Of a stretch of 64,000 nucleotides of DNA, positions 25,649-35,267 are shown piece after piece. Source of the DNA: Algorimicrobium hallyeonense (GTDB lineage Bacteria; Bacteroidota; Bacteroidia; Flavobacteriales; Flavobacteriaceae); the NCBI RefSeq assembly GCF_042657385.1, contig NZ_JBHSLA010000003.1, forward strand, positions 1 through 64,000, written 5' to 3'. The first letter of the stretch is position 1, and each line of letters begins with the position of its first letter. The position numbers and the translations under genes were made by a program. The notes beneath the pieces were generated by a model. The model was not told the origin of the DNA. It saw only the letters and a program-made list of their open reading frames with translations, and made no database searches.

Positions 25649-26479
25649 ATGAATACAAAAACCTGTCATATATATATTGATGATAAACCTTATGAGTTTA
25701 ATGTAAAGGGTGCGTTTTTTTGGGGAAAAGAAGAATTGCTTTATAATAAAACAAATAGTGTTTTATCAAAAATGCCTTGGGAGCATGAAGGGTATAAAGT
25801 TGTTGGTGCTTTTATAAATGATGAATTTTCAAGATTGAAAGAATCTCTAACTCAAAACATAATTAAGGCTATAAAAGCAAATAATATTTCGTTGGATGAA
25901 AACACCTTTACACTAGCTAAATACCATGAAATAGTAAACACAGATGAATTACACAACCAAGTAATTAACATCACTAGAAATTTAGAAAACGAAGATTTCG
26001 ACTTTAATATTGATGCGCTAGCAGAACGTTTTGGAGCAATTTTAGGTTATAAATTAACATCATGGGTTGAAGAACTCCAAAAATCGCATATCCAAATCAG
26101 GATAAGCAGACCGAATTCTTTAGATATAAATCCACCGCACAGAGATGGTTATTTAAGCTATTGGGAAGATATTATAAATGTCTGGATTCCAATTGAAGGC
26201 TGTAATGAAAACCCATCCCTACCTGTTTTTCCAGGCAGCCATTTAATTCCAGAGAATAACATTTTAAGAACCGCGAGTAAAGGTGCCGAAATTAATGGTA
26301 ATATATATTATGTGCCATGTATATTGGAAACCAAAACCGGAACTATTAAAATGACAAGACCAAACCCAAAACCGGGAGACGCTTTAATTTTTACGCCTTT
26401 TTTAATTCATGGTGCAGCCGTAAATAATAATAAGGATATAACTAGAGTATCTTTGGAGTTGCGTTTTCCGAGAGTTTAG
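25649..26479 (+). CDS. Phytanoyl-CoA dioxygenase-like Fe(II)/2-oxoglutarate oxygenase
   Basis: This 276-residue protein resembles the PhyH family. The facial triad is visible: H164 and D166 in PPHRDGYLS and H254 in FLIHGAAV, with the 2-oxoglutarate-binding R266 in ITRVSLE. LPVFPGSH (191-198) and KPGDALIF (241-248) are typical. The first 120 residues are not recognised. It sits inside the polysaccharide locus directly after the flippase gene. A sugar- or lipid-modifying hydroxylation is possible but unproven. Its end overlaps the convergent glycosyltransferase by 38 bases. Confidence 0.8.
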   Translation: MNTKTCHIYIDDKPYEFNVKGAFFWGKEELLYNKTNSVLSKMPWEHEGYKVVGAFINDEFSRLKESLTQNIIKAIKANNISLDENTFTLAKYHEIVNTDELHNQVINITRNLENEDFDFNIDALAERFGAILGYKLTSWVEELQKSHIQIRISRPNSLDINPPHRDGYLSYWEDIINVWIPIEGCNENPSLPVFPGSHLIPENNILRTASKGAEINGNIYYVPCILETKTGTIKMTRPNPKPGDALIFTPFLIHGAAVNNNKDITRVSLELRFPRV

Positions 26480-27614
26480 ATTCCCACGTTTCTAAATACA
26501 GTTTTGCAACATCAACATAATGATGTTCTTTTTCAATAAAAGCTCTAGCGTTTTTGGAGATTTCTGAAATTTTTTCAGGATGTAATATCAACCATTCTAA
26601 TTTTCTAGCAATTTTTTCAGCATCAGGTTCCGCATTAATGGCAATCGTATCCTCTTCAATATTGTAGTAATCTAACCACTCTTGTTCTGCACCTGTAAAA
26701 ACGACCTTGCCTTTTGCCATAGCTTCCAAAGCATTAAAACCTTGATCATAGGCAAAAACTTGATCTAGCAAAATATGCGCTTGATTAAATGCTTTTATAT
26801 ATTCAGCATAAGGCAAACTTTTTACAGTAATAATTTCAATTTTATCGGCATGGTTTTTCTTTAAAATGTCCAAAGCAGCTTCAAAAATATCATTGCCTTT
26901 TTTGTAATAATTCTTTTGATTGATACCATGAAAAATGACAATTTTATCGGTTACTTTTAAATTGATATAATCTAATTTTTCTAAATTTATAGGGTTAGGC
27001 ATCATGCCCAAATATTTTTTATTTCCTATTAAAGGAATGTGGTAATCCAAATCGCTAGCCAGTACACCTTTAATGTTTTTAAACATATAATCGTGTAATT
27101 TTTTATAAGATTTCCTTTGCCATTTTAGTATATGCCAATAGTTTGCTTTGGGTACCTTTTCTTGCTCAAATGGCGTAAAAATGGAATATTTAAATTTTTT
27201 ATCAAAAGCATACTTAACGCTTATGTAATCTGTACCACAAGACAATAAAAAGACATTTTTATTGTGTCTAAAAATAAAATCTAAAAGTAATTTTTCAGTT
27301 TTAGGTAGAGTGTTAAATGGGTTTTCATTTATCAGTTGAACGATGTCATAACCTTTCAGATGGTTTTTATGATTCTCAAACTGCCTTTTTATAAATACAG
27401 AATTCAAATCGATTGCCGTAAGTTTATAAATTACCTTTTTGATCAAAAATGGAATGCCAGAGTTAAACGAGTTTTCAAAACGAATATCCACTGGGTAATT
27501 CTTGAAATAATCACCAAAACCAGCTATCGTAACCGTCATTCCTAAAGCTTCTAAACCTTCTTTTAAAGAATTGTGGAGCCTGCTATATTCACCGATTAAT
27601 AAAATTTTCATCAA
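26442..27614 (-). CDS. GT4-type glycosyltransferase (GT-B fold)
   Basis: A 390-residue protein with the GT-B layout. The N-terminal domain begins MMKILLIGEYSRLHNSLKEG, and the C-terminal nucleotide-sugar domain shows IVIFHGINQKNYYKKGNDIF (about 220-239), the LDQVFAYDQGFNALEAMA segment with E-x7-E-like acids (about 285-302) and KGKVVFTGAEQEW. It is the only minus-strand gene inside this part of the locus, converging with the dioxygenase gene and diverging from the next transferase. The substrate is unknown. Confidence 0.85.
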   Translation of the reverse strand: MMKILLIGEYSRLHNSLKEGLEALGMTVTIAGFGDYFKNYPVDIRFENSFNSGIPFLIKKVIYKLTAIDLNSVFIKRQFENHKNHLKGYDIVQLINENPFNTLPKTEKLLLDFIFRHNKNVFLLSCGTDYISVKYAFDKKFKYSIFTPFEQEKVPKANYWHILKWQRKSYKKLHDYMFKNIKGVLASDLDYHIPLIGNKKYLGMMPNPINLEKLDYINLKVTDKIVIFHGINQKNYYKKGNDIFEAALDILKKNHADKIEIITVKSLPYAEYIKAFNQAHILLDQVFAYDQGFNALEAMAKGKVVFTGAEQEWLDYYNIEEDTIAINAEPDAEKIARKLEWLILHPEKISEISKNARAFIEKEHHYVDVAKLYLETWESKLSENATPKIL

Positions 27615-27662
27615 TATACTATTAGTCTTTTCAAAAATAGAGCTAGGTTAACTAAAATTTAG

Positions 27663-28826
27663 TTGGCACCAATTCGTTTACTATATTTGATTTTTAAATC
27701 TAAATTCTTGCAAAGTAACAATAAAAAGATTTGTTTGGTAGTATCTTCCCTTGGAAAAGGTGGTGCGGAACATGCGGCAGCTTTGCAGTCTCACTTGCTA
27801 TATAGGCTAGGTTATGATGTGCATATTGTTACCATTTTTCCAGATGTATTCTATACCTATTCAGGAACCTTATTTAATTTAGGGCTTTACAAATCTGATA
27901 AGCAATCATCCTTTAACCGGATTTCTAGGCTTTTTAAGTTTAGAAAGTTTTTAAAAACACAGAATTTTGATGTTATTATAGATCATCGTTCGCGTGTACA
28001 ATCGTATCGGGAATTTATTATTTCCAAATTCATTTATAAAGCACCAACGGTGTATGTTATTCATTCGTTTGAAACCAATATCATGTTTCCAAAGCAGGAT
28101 TGGTTAAGTAGCTATTTGTATAAGCATGAAGTTATGATTGGTGTTTCTGAAGCCATTGCAACTCATTTTAAAAAGAAATATAACTTAAAACATATTGAAT
28201 GTATTCATAATGCATTTGACTTTCAGAACATTGATAAACGAGCGTCAGAGCCAAATAATGATCCGTTTTTAGAAACCGACTATATTTTATTTTATGGCCG
28301 ATTAGATGATGATTCTAAAAATCTGAAGTTGCTTATTGAAGCTTACAAGAAATCGGCATTAGCACGGCAAAACTATAAACTTTTAATTTTAGGAAGCGGT
28401 TCAGATAAAGCCATGTTAACGGGTTTTGTAAAAACGCTTAAATTAGAGAAAGATGTCGTGTTTAAACCGCAAACCGACAACCCTTATATATATGCTAAAC
28501 ATGCAAAGTTTACGGTTTTAAGCAGTCGTTATGAAGGGTTTCCGTTGGTATTACCGGAATCCTTATATTTAGAAACACCAGTTATTTCTGTAGATTGCCA
28601 ATCTGGTCCTAATGAAATTATTCAGAACAAACACAATGGCTTGCTCGTAGAAAATTATAATGCGAATGCTCTGGCAGAAGCCATGAATAGTTTTATATTT
28701 GATGAGACACTCTACCAGCAATGCAAATCCAATGCTAAAAGGAGTGTTGAAAAGTTTTCTTTAGAAAATATTTGTGAAGATTGGAAAAAATTAATTGAAA
28801 ATTTAGATGAAAACAACTATAAATAA
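27663..28826 (+). CDS. GT4-family glycosyltransferase
   Basis: This 387-residue GT-B enzyme shows KKICLVVSSLGKGGAEHA (about 20-37), the nucleotide-sugar domain YILFYGRLDDDSKNLKLLI and the catalytic-domain block LSSRYEGFPLVLPESLYLET (about 290-309), as in GT4 enzymes making capsule or LPS. The start is a TTG, because no ATG is available before the conserved KGGAEH region. The next gene's start overlaps its end by 20 bases. Confidence 0.88.
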   Translation: MAPIRLLYLIFKSKFLQSNNKKICLVVSSLGKGGAEHAAALQSHLLYRLGYDVHIVTIFPDVFYTYSGTLFNLGLYKSDKQSSFNRISRLFKFRKFLKTQNFDVIIDHRSRVQSYREFIISKFIYKAPTVYVIHSFETNIMFPKQDWLSSYLYKHEVMIGVSEAIATHFKKKYNLKHIECIHNAFDFQNIDKRASEPNNDPFLETDYILFYGRLDDDSKNLKLLIEAYKKSALARQNYKLLILGSGSDKAMLTGFVKTLKLEKDVVFKPQTDNPYIYAKHAKFTVLSSRYEGFPLVLPESLYLETPVISVDCQSGPNEIIQNKHNGLLVENYNANALAEAMNSFIFDETLYQQCKSNAKRSVEKFSLENICEDWKKLIENLDENNYK

Positions 28827-29214
28827 CGTTTCAATTGTTGAAGTTCCAACGGTTAGTGATACACGTGGAAAACTTGCCGTAATTGAAAAAGACTGTATTC
28901 CATTTAATATAAAAAGAGTCTATTATTTATATGATGTACCAAGCGATTCGTATCGTGGTGGTCATGCACATAAAAAACTATATCAAATGCTTGTTGCCTT
29001 AAGTGGTAGTTTTGAAGTACACCTAAAAGATGGTGAAAATGAACGGAAAATCACCTTAAATAAACCAGATAAAGGCTTGTTAATAGTTCCGGGAATTTGG
29101 CGTGAAATTGATAATTTTTCTTCAGGATCGGTCTGCTTGGTTTTAGCTTCAGAAGATTATGATGAAAGCGATTATATTCGCGATTATGAAGCGTTTGAAC
29201 TATTTAAAAGGTGA
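28807..29214 (+). CDS. WxcM/FdtA-like sugar 3,4-ketoisomerase (dTDP-keto-hexose isomerase)
   Basis: A 135-residue cupin of the FdtA/QdtA family, which isomerises dTDP-4-keto-6-deoxyglucose to the 3-keto sugar. The motif block IKRVYYLYDVPSDSYRGGHA (about 37-56) with HKKLYQMLVALSGSFEV is diagnostic; H55 and H57 are the likely catalytic pair. It sits in the same polysaccharide locus as the DegT aminotransferase, which would act next. The rmlA/rmlB genes that supply the substrate are not in the window. Confidence 0.92.
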   Translation: MKTTINNVSIVEVPTVSDTRGKLAVIEKDCIPFNIKRVYYLYDVPSDSYRGGHAHKKLYQMLVALSGSFEVHLKDGENERKITLNKPDKGLLIVPGIWREIDNFSSGSVCLVLASEDYDESDYIRDYEAFELFKR

Positions 29215-30168
29215 TAAATTAATTCGCCATTTTCTTAAATTTTTTTGAAGATACTTTAAAACTATTAAGGTTTGTTGATTCTTCTTTATTAACATACGTT
29301 GTTTGCTATTCAAGCTATTGGGGTCAATCTTCTGGAAGTAGGATTCAGCCAAAACATGCTGCCCATTTAAACGGTATTTAATTCCAATTGAAAATCTATT
29401 TATATCTAAATACGTTTTTAAAGAAGGGTGGTTTTTGGCAAAACTGTCATACTTATCTAAATCTATAAAGGTGCGTAAATCTGTTTTTGTATTAGAAATT
29501 CTATTTTCTGCATGAAGATTATGTATGGCTGTTACGTCATTATTAAAGGCTACAGGATACTTCAAGGCAATGCGGATCCATAAATCTGTGTCTTCACCAG
29601 CGCCAAATGTAATGCCTTCATCAAAACCCTTTAATTCGAGCAACACACTTTTAGGAACCATGCTGGCAGAAGTCCATGCTATAGCATTGGTTATACTCGA
29701 TTCAAAATAATCGGGTATAATTCCGTACCAATTTACGTCATTTGGAACCTTATTAAAAGACGCTGGGTACACATGAGATTTTATTTTTTTAGCATAACCT
29801 GTGCAATATAAACCACAGTCTGGAAACGCATCTAATAAGTTTTTTAAGTTTTCTAAATGGTTTGGAAGCCATGAATCATCGGCGTCTAAAAATACCATAT
29901 AATCAGTTCTTGCTTTAGAAACACCAAAATTCCTAGCAGCTGATACACCTTGGTTTTTTGTGGTGAAAATAGAGATTTTGTCGTTTTTAATATTTTGAAC
30001 AACGTCTAAACTGGCATCTGTTGACCCGTCATTAATCACAATAATTTCAAAATTTTGAAAACGCTGATTTAAAACCTGATCAATGGTGCTTTTTACAAAA
30101 TTAGCCTTGTTATAAAGCGGAATTATAATTGAAAAAAGTGGGTTTGAAGAAGTTGTTAAATTATTCAA
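29200..30168 (-). CDS. GT2-family glycosyltransferase
   Basis: A 322-residue GT-A fold enzyme: FSIIIPLYNKANFVKSTIDQ (about 12-31), INDGSTDASLDVV (about 45-57), GVSAARNFGVSKARTDY (about 74-90) and FLDADDSWLPNH (about 93-104). The DXD is DAD. ITFGAGEDTDLWIRIA supplies the typical ED acceptor motif. It converges on the ketoisomerase gene with a 15-base overlap. The C-terminus is lysine-rich. Confidence 0.9.
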   Translation of the reverse strand: MNNLTTSSNPLFSIIIPLYNKANFVKSTIDQVLNQRFQNFEIIVINDGSTDASLDVVQNIKNDKISIFTTKNQGVSAARNFGVSKARTDYMVFLDADDSWLPNHLENLKNLLDAFPDCGLYCTGYAKKIKSHVYPASFNKVPNDVNWYGIIPDYFESSITNAIAWTSASMVPKSVLLELKGFDEGITFGAGEDTDLWIRIALKYPVAFNNDVTAIHNLHAENRISNTKTDLRTFIDLDKYDSFAKNHPSLKTYLDINRFSIGIKYRLNGQHVLAESYFQKIDPNSLNSKQRMLIKKNQQTLIVLKYLQKNLRKWRINLSPFK

Positions 30169-30213
30169 ATTGGTTTTAGAATTGAAAGATTAATGGTTCA
30201 AGAGGCTGAAAGT

Positions 30214-31098
30214 CTATTTAAGTCTACAAAAATACCCCAACCTATATAAGTCAAATAAAAACAAACTTGGGTTTTTACTGTTGACCAAATTTGACGTTAC
30301 AGGTTTATCTAAATATAACATAAATTGACCAAAACAGTTATGAAGTCTTATTTTTTTTAAGATTCTATAATATTTTAGAAGATTAATTTGATTATTCAAA
30401 ATAATCATATCGTTGTTTCTAGAATGTAACGTTTGAAGCCCTCGTTTTGTTTTAGCTAAAAAGTTATGATTTTCATCAATACCTAAATGATAAACCTCGT
30501 TGTCAATGTGTTTTACAGGAATTAATTGTGTTTTCAATGTCATTCCAAAAATGTAATCCATACCATAAGCGTGATTTAAATTTAACGCGTTAATATCCAA
30601 AAACATGTTTTTTTTGGTTAGGAAATTTGCAGAACACACCACGCGATATGGTAATTTATTTCGATTTTGAGCACTTACAACTTCACGTTTACTGCCAAAT
30701 TTAAAACGGAGTGAGTTTTCTAATTGGTAATCTTTTTCATTATAGGCAATACCACCAAAAATAATGGGATTTGAGTCACTAATCAAATCCATATATTTTT
30801 TTAAAAAATCATCATTTTTCGGCATAACATCAGCATCTAAAAACAAAAGCCAATCGTTATTGGCTTGTTTGGCTAGCAGTTGCCGGGTAAGGGTTCTACC
30901 GTTGTTTTTTTTACTTATTAAAAAAGTAGCGTTGGGTAAGTTGTTAATCCGTTCATTGGCTGTGTTTAAATCCGAACCAGAACCATCGTCCATACAAATT
31001 AATTCGCATGGAATGCCTAAACGACTTGCGTCTTCCATTAGCTTATTGGCTAGCGGATATACATTATAATTATATGTTGGAATTAAAATAGAAAGCAT
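30214..31098 (-). CDS. GT2-family glycosyltransferase
   Basis: A 294-residue GT-A enzyme: MLSILIPTYNYNVYPLANKL at the start, CMDDGSGSDLNTAN (about 34-47), NNGRTLTRQLLAKQA (about 65-79) and FLDADVMPKND (about 86-96). YGMDYIFGMTL stands where the acceptor ED motif is usual. It lies 45 bases upstream of the other minus-strand transferase and ends the polysaccharide locus. Confidence 0.88.
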   Translation of the reverse strand: MLSILIPTYNYNVYPLANKLMEDASRLGIPCELICMDDGSGSDLNTANERINNLPNATFLISKKNNGRTLTRQLLAKQANNDWLLFLDADVMPKNDDFLKKYMDLISDSNPIIFGGIAYNEKDYQLENSLRFKFGSKREVVSAQNRNKLPYRVVCSANFLTKKNMFLDINALNLNHAYGMDYIFGMTLKTQLIPVKHIDNEVYHLGIDENHNFLAKTKRGLQTLHSRNNDMIILNNQINLLKYYRILKKIRLHNCFGQFMLYLDKPVTSNLVNSKNPSLFLFDLYRLGYFCRLK

Positions 31099-31249
31099 TT
31101 GGGCATTTTAGTCAAGGGGTCAAATCTACATAATTAATTGCGGTTACACCGTTTTACAGTAAGTGGAAATGCGACTTTATTTTTGTATAAAACATGATAA
31201 AAGGATAGAGGGCATTTATAACTACTAAAATTTTAGAATCTGAAAACAA

Positions 31250-31930
31250 TTATGCCTTACGTTGTACTACTTCATAAATTTGATTGTCATCACATTTTAA
31301 AGTTTTACTTGGGTACTTTAAAAGTAGCGCGTAATCATGAGTTGCCATTAAAATGGTGTTGCCGTTTTTATTAATATCGCGTAACACTTCCATAACTTCC
31401 ACACTAGTTTGGGGATCTAAATTTCCAGTAGGCTCATCGGCTAAAATAAGTTCTGGATCATTTAATAGAGCGCGTGCTATAGCTACTCGTTGCTGTTCAC
31501 CTCCAGATAGTTCATGCGGGAATTTGAAGCCTTTGGTTTTCATATCAACCTTATTTAAAACGTCTTCCACACGTGTATTCATGTCTTTTTTGTCCTTCCA
31601 GCCAGTTGCTTTTAAAACAAATAATAAGTTTTCATTAATGGTTCTATCCGTTAATAGTTTAAAGTCTTGAAACACGACACCTAATTTTCGGCGTAAAAAC
31701 GGAATATCCTTCTCTTTTAAATGGCGTAAATCAAAATCAACAATGCTGCCTTCGCCCTTGGTAAGTTGTAAATCGCCATAAAGCGTTTTCATAAAACTAC
31801 TTTTTCCCGATCCGGTTTTCCCAATTAAATAAACAAAATCACCTTTGTTAATTTCAACATTAACATCAGATAAAACCAAACTGTCGCCTTGAAATATAGA
31901 GGCATCCTTAAGATAAAGTACGTGCTGCAT
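31250..31930 (-). CDS. ftsE: Cell-division ABC ATPase FtsE
   Basis: FtsE pairs with FtsX to activate peptidoglycan hydrolases at the septum. The 226-residue ATPase has Walker A GKTGSGKSS (37-45), the Q-loop VFQDFKLLTDRT (about 87-98), signature LSGGEQQR, and Walker B LILADEPTGNLDP. The FtsE mark is LLTDRTINENL. No ftsX is adjacent; that partner must lie elsewhere. Gene length and start (MQHVLYLKDASI) are normal. Confidence 0.9.
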   Translation of the reverse strand: MQHVLYLKDASIFQGDSLVLSDVNVEINKGDFVYLIGKTGSGKSSFMKTLYGDLQLTKGEGSIVDFDLRHLKEKDIPFLRRKLGVVFQDFKLLTDRTINENLLFVLKATGWKDKKDMNTRVEDVLNKVDMKTKGFKFPHELSGGEQQRVAIARALLNDPELILADEPTGNLDPQTSVEVMEVLRDINKNGNTILMATHDYALLLKYPSKTLKCDDNQIYEVVQRKA

Positions 31931-32145
31931 GAATTTTTAAACTAATTATTATTACGTTTTATAACGCTTGACAAAGTAAGCAATTAATGACAAAAAGGGA
32001 AAGCAGAAATCATAAATTGTTACGCAAGTTTTTTGTTTTAGCCATCAGAAATAAATTAAACATGTTTTGTGTGCAACAATTATCATTTTTATAAGTCTGT
32101 TTATAATTATAACATAATTCTAACGTTATAAAATACAGATTAAAT

Positions 32146-32153
32146 TATCTTTG
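32146..32153 (+). promoter_or_regulatory. -7 box upstream of the TPR protein gene
   Basis: TATCTTTG is a perfect TAnnTTTG element, 24 bases before the ATG at 32178. It includes the TTG that would otherwise be an earlier start, which argues that translation begins downstream. The -33 region is not clear. Confidence 0.5.
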
Positions 32154-32177
32154 ATTTTTAAATTTAAAAATGGTTTC

Positions 32178-35100
32178 ATGTTGAAAAAAACGGTTCTTTC
32201 ACTTATATTTTTACTGGGAATTTTATTAAGCAGTCACGCTCAACAATCAGAAGCGTATACCAATCATTTGGTTGATTATCAAAAAGCCCTGACTTTATAT
32301 AATAATAGTCAATATCAAGCCGCACAATCACTTTTTAAAGCGTTGAAAAAAACGGCTGATAACGATGAAATTATAGCGGATTGCGATTATTACGTGGCTA
32401 ATTGTGCCGTTCGTTTAAATCAACAAAATGCGGATAAACTTATTGAGGATTTTGTTGAAAATCATCCAACAAGTACCAAACGAAATTCGGCTTTTTTAGA
32501 TGTAGCCGACTATTATTTTACAAACGGAAAATATGCGCATGCTAAAAAATGGTATGATCGTGTGGAAGAAAGTAGTTTATCCCGAAATGAGCGCGATAAA
32601 TTTAGTTTCAATAATGGATACGTGGCGTTTGCAACCAAAGACTATAAAACAGCTAGAAACTACTTATCGCGTATTGAAAATTCTGCCGAATATGGCTCTC
32701 AAGCTAAATACTACATTGGTTTTATGGCTTATGAAAGCGATGATTATCAAGAAGCCAACACTTATTTTGACCAAGTAAGCGATCAAGAAAAATACAAAGA
32801 AAAGCTATCTTATTATCAAGCGGATTTAAACTTTAAATTAGGAAATTTTGACGAAGCTATAAAACTCGCCAAAGCGCAATTGCCAAAAAGTAATCGGGTT
32901 GAAATTTCGGAGCTAAACAAAATTATAGGCGAAAGTTATTTCAACCAACAAAAATATGCGGAAGCTATTCCGTATTTAACCGAATATCAAGGTAAAAATG
33001 GCAAATGGAATAATACCGATTATTATCAATTAGGTTATGCGCATTACAAACAAGGCGATTTTGAAAAAGCCATTTCAGAATTCAATAAAATTATTGATGG
33101 CAATAATAGTGTGGCGCAAAATGCCTATTACCATTTAGGTGAAAGCTATATTAAGTTGAATAAAAAGCAGGAGGCTTTAAATGCGTTTCGAAATGCATCT
33201 CAAATGGATTTCGATTTAAAGATTCAAGAAGATGCTTGGTTGAACTATGCTAAAATTAGTTACGAAATTGGCAATCCGTATCAATCCGTTCCGCAGGTGT
33301 TGACAACCTATTTGGAAACCTATCCAAATTCAACCTATAAAGAGGAAATTGAATTGCTTTTAATTGATTCTTATATCACCTCCAAAAATTATCAAGAAGC
33401 TTTAAAGTTATTAGAAGGGAAACGCAGTTTTGCCAGTAAGGAAGCCTATCAGAAAGTGACTTTTTATCGTGGATTGGAATTGTACAATGAAGGGAATTAT
33501 CAAGAAGCAAAAGCACTTTTTAATAAATCTATTAAAGAAGCTATCAACGAAACATACACCACGCGTGCGACCTTTTGGAAAGCAGAAACCGACTATAATT
33601 TAACGAATTACGATGATGCTTTAATTGGTTTCAAACAATTTCAACAATCCAATACGGCAACAACAACGCCCGAATATAAAAATAGTGATTATAACATAGC
33701 TTATACCTATTTCAAGCAAAAGAACTACACAAAATCCAGCGAGTTTTTTAATAAGTTTCTCCAAGGAACTGATTTAGATCCCGTGCGTTTAAACGATACG
33801 TATTTACGTTTGGGTGATGCGCATTTTGTGTCTAGTAATTATAGTGCTGCTATTGCTGCCTATGATAAAGCTGTAAAAATGAATAAGGTGGATGCCGATT
33901 ATGCCTTTTTCCAAAAAACATTAAGTGAAGGTTATGAAGGTGAATCTTCCCAGAAAATAAGTGGTTTAGAAGAATTTATTCAGAAATATCCAAACTCTAC
34001 GCTTCGGGATGATGCCATGTACGAGCTTGGTAATTCCTATATCAAAGCTAATCAAACGGTGGAAGCCATGAAAATGTACGATCGTTTGGCTCGTGAAAAT
34101 CCGAGAAGTACCTTCGTGCCTAAAGCCTTATTGCGTCAAGGTTTAGTACATTATAATGCCAGTAGAAATAACGAAGCACTCGATAAATTTAAAACTGTAG
34201 CAACCAATTATCCAAATACAGCTGAAGCCAATCAAGCGGTTTCAACCGTCAGATTAATTTATATTGATTTAGGTCGCGTCAACGAATATGCAGCTTGGGT
34301 ACAAACGCTAGATTATGTATCTGTTTCTGATGCCGATTTAGATAATGCCACGTACGAGTCTGCCGAAAAGAAATATTTAGATAACAAAACGGACGATGCC
34401 ATTAAGCAATTTAATGGGTATTTAAATCAGTTTCCAAAGGGACTTCATAATTTGAAAGCGCATTTTTATGTTGCACAGTTATACTTTAAAACCGATTTAA
34501 AAGAAAATGCGGCGCCACATTACCAAGCGGTTATTAGTGCAACGCCAAGTGAGTTTTCAGAGGAAGCTTTATCTAGATTATCACAAATTCATTTAGATTC
34601 TAAAAATTGGTCAGCTGCCATTCCTGTGCTGAAGCGTTTGGAAACCGAAGCCCGTTTTCCACAGAATGTCGTGTATGCGCAATCCAATTTAATGAAAGCC
34701 AATTATCAATTAAATAAATATAATGACGCCGTTGGGTATGCTGAAAAGGTGTTGCAGCAATCAAAAATTGATAATAGAATTACCAGTGATGCTTATGTTA
34801 TTATTGCACGTTCTGCCATGAAAACGAACGATGAAACACGTGCTAAAACGGCTTATGCCGAAGTAGAAAAAACAGCATCTGGAGAAACAGCCGCGGAAGC
34901 ATTTTATTTCAAAGCGTATTTTGAAAATAAAGCGGGAAATCATGAAGCGTCTAATGTTACGGTTCAAAAATTAGCCAAGGATTATTCAGGTTATAAAAAG
35001 TTCAGTGCCAAAGGTTTGGTGCTTATGGCTAAAAATTATTATGCCTTAAATGATGCCTTTCAAGCCACCTATATTTTAGAAAGCGTTATTGAAAATTTCA

Positions 35101-35210
35101 AAGACTATGACGATGTGGTTACGGAAGCTCAAAAAGAATTAACCAAAATTAAATCAGAGCAAGCCAAAACAAACGCATCCGTACAAGAACAAGATCCAGC
35201 AGGAAACTAA
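32178..35210 (+). CDS. Large exported tetratricopeptide-repeat protein
   Basis: This about 1010-residue protein begins with a signal peptide (MLKKTVLSLIFLLGILLSSHAQ) and is then almost wholly TPR-like helices, e.g. AYYHLGESYIKLNKKQEALN (about 325-344) and DAMYELGNSYIKANQTVEAM. Such proteins act as periplasmic scaffolds. I start at the ATG at 32178, not at TTG 32151, which lies in the -7 box. An outer-membrane barrel gene follows at once, so the pair probably functions together at the envelope. No partner is identified. Confidence 0.88.
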   Translation: MLKKTVLSLIFLLGILLSSHAQQSEAYTNHLVDYQKALTLYNNSQYQAAQSLFKALKKTADNDEIIADCDYYVANCAVRLNQQNADKLIEDFVENHPTSTKRNSAFLDVADYYFTNGKYAHAKKWYDRVEESSLSRNERDKFSFNNGYVAFATKDYKTARNYLSRIENSAEYGSQAKYYIGFMAYESDDYQEANTYFDQVSDQEKYKEKLSYYQADLNFKLGNFDEAIKLAKAQLPKSNRVEISELNKIIGESYFNQQKYAEAIPYLTEYQGKNGKWNNTDYYQLGYAHYKQGDFEKAISEFNKIIDGNNSVAQNAYYHLGESYIKLNKKQEALNAFRNASQMDFDLKIQEDAWLNYAKISYEIGNPYQSVPQVLTTYLETYPNSTYKEEIELLLIDSYITSKNYQEALKLLEGKRSFASKEAYQKVTFYRGLELYNEGNYQEAKALFNKSIKEAINETYTTRATFWKAETDYNLTNYDDALIGFKQFQQSNTATTTPEYKNSDYNIAYTYFKQKNYTKSSEFFNKFLQGTDLDPVRLNDTYLRLGDAHFVSSNYSAAIAAYDKAVKMNKVDADYAFFQKTLSEGYEGESSQKISGLEEFIQKYPNSTLRDDAMYELGNSYIKANQTVEAMKMYDRLARENPRSTFVPKALLRQGLVHYNASRNNEALDKFKTVATNYPNTAEANQAVSTVRLIYIDLGRVNEYAAWVQTLDYVSVSDADLDNATYESAEKKYLDNKTDDAIKQFNGYLNQFPKGLHNLKAHFYVAQLYFKTDLKENAAPHYQAVISATPSEFSEEALSRLSQIHLDSKNWSAAIPVLKRLETEARFPQNVVYAQSNLMKANYQLNKYNDAVGYAEKVLQQSKIDNRITSDAYVIIARSAMKTNDETRAKTAYAEVEKTASGETAAEAFYFKAYFENKAGNHEASNVTVQKLAKDYSGYKKFSAKGLVLMAKNYYALNDAFQATYILESVIENFKDYDDVVTEAQKELTKIKSEQAKTNASVQEQDPAGN

Positions 35211-35267
35211 TTGGATATAATTATTATGACAACACAGCAGCAATTTCAGCAATCAAAAAATAAATCT

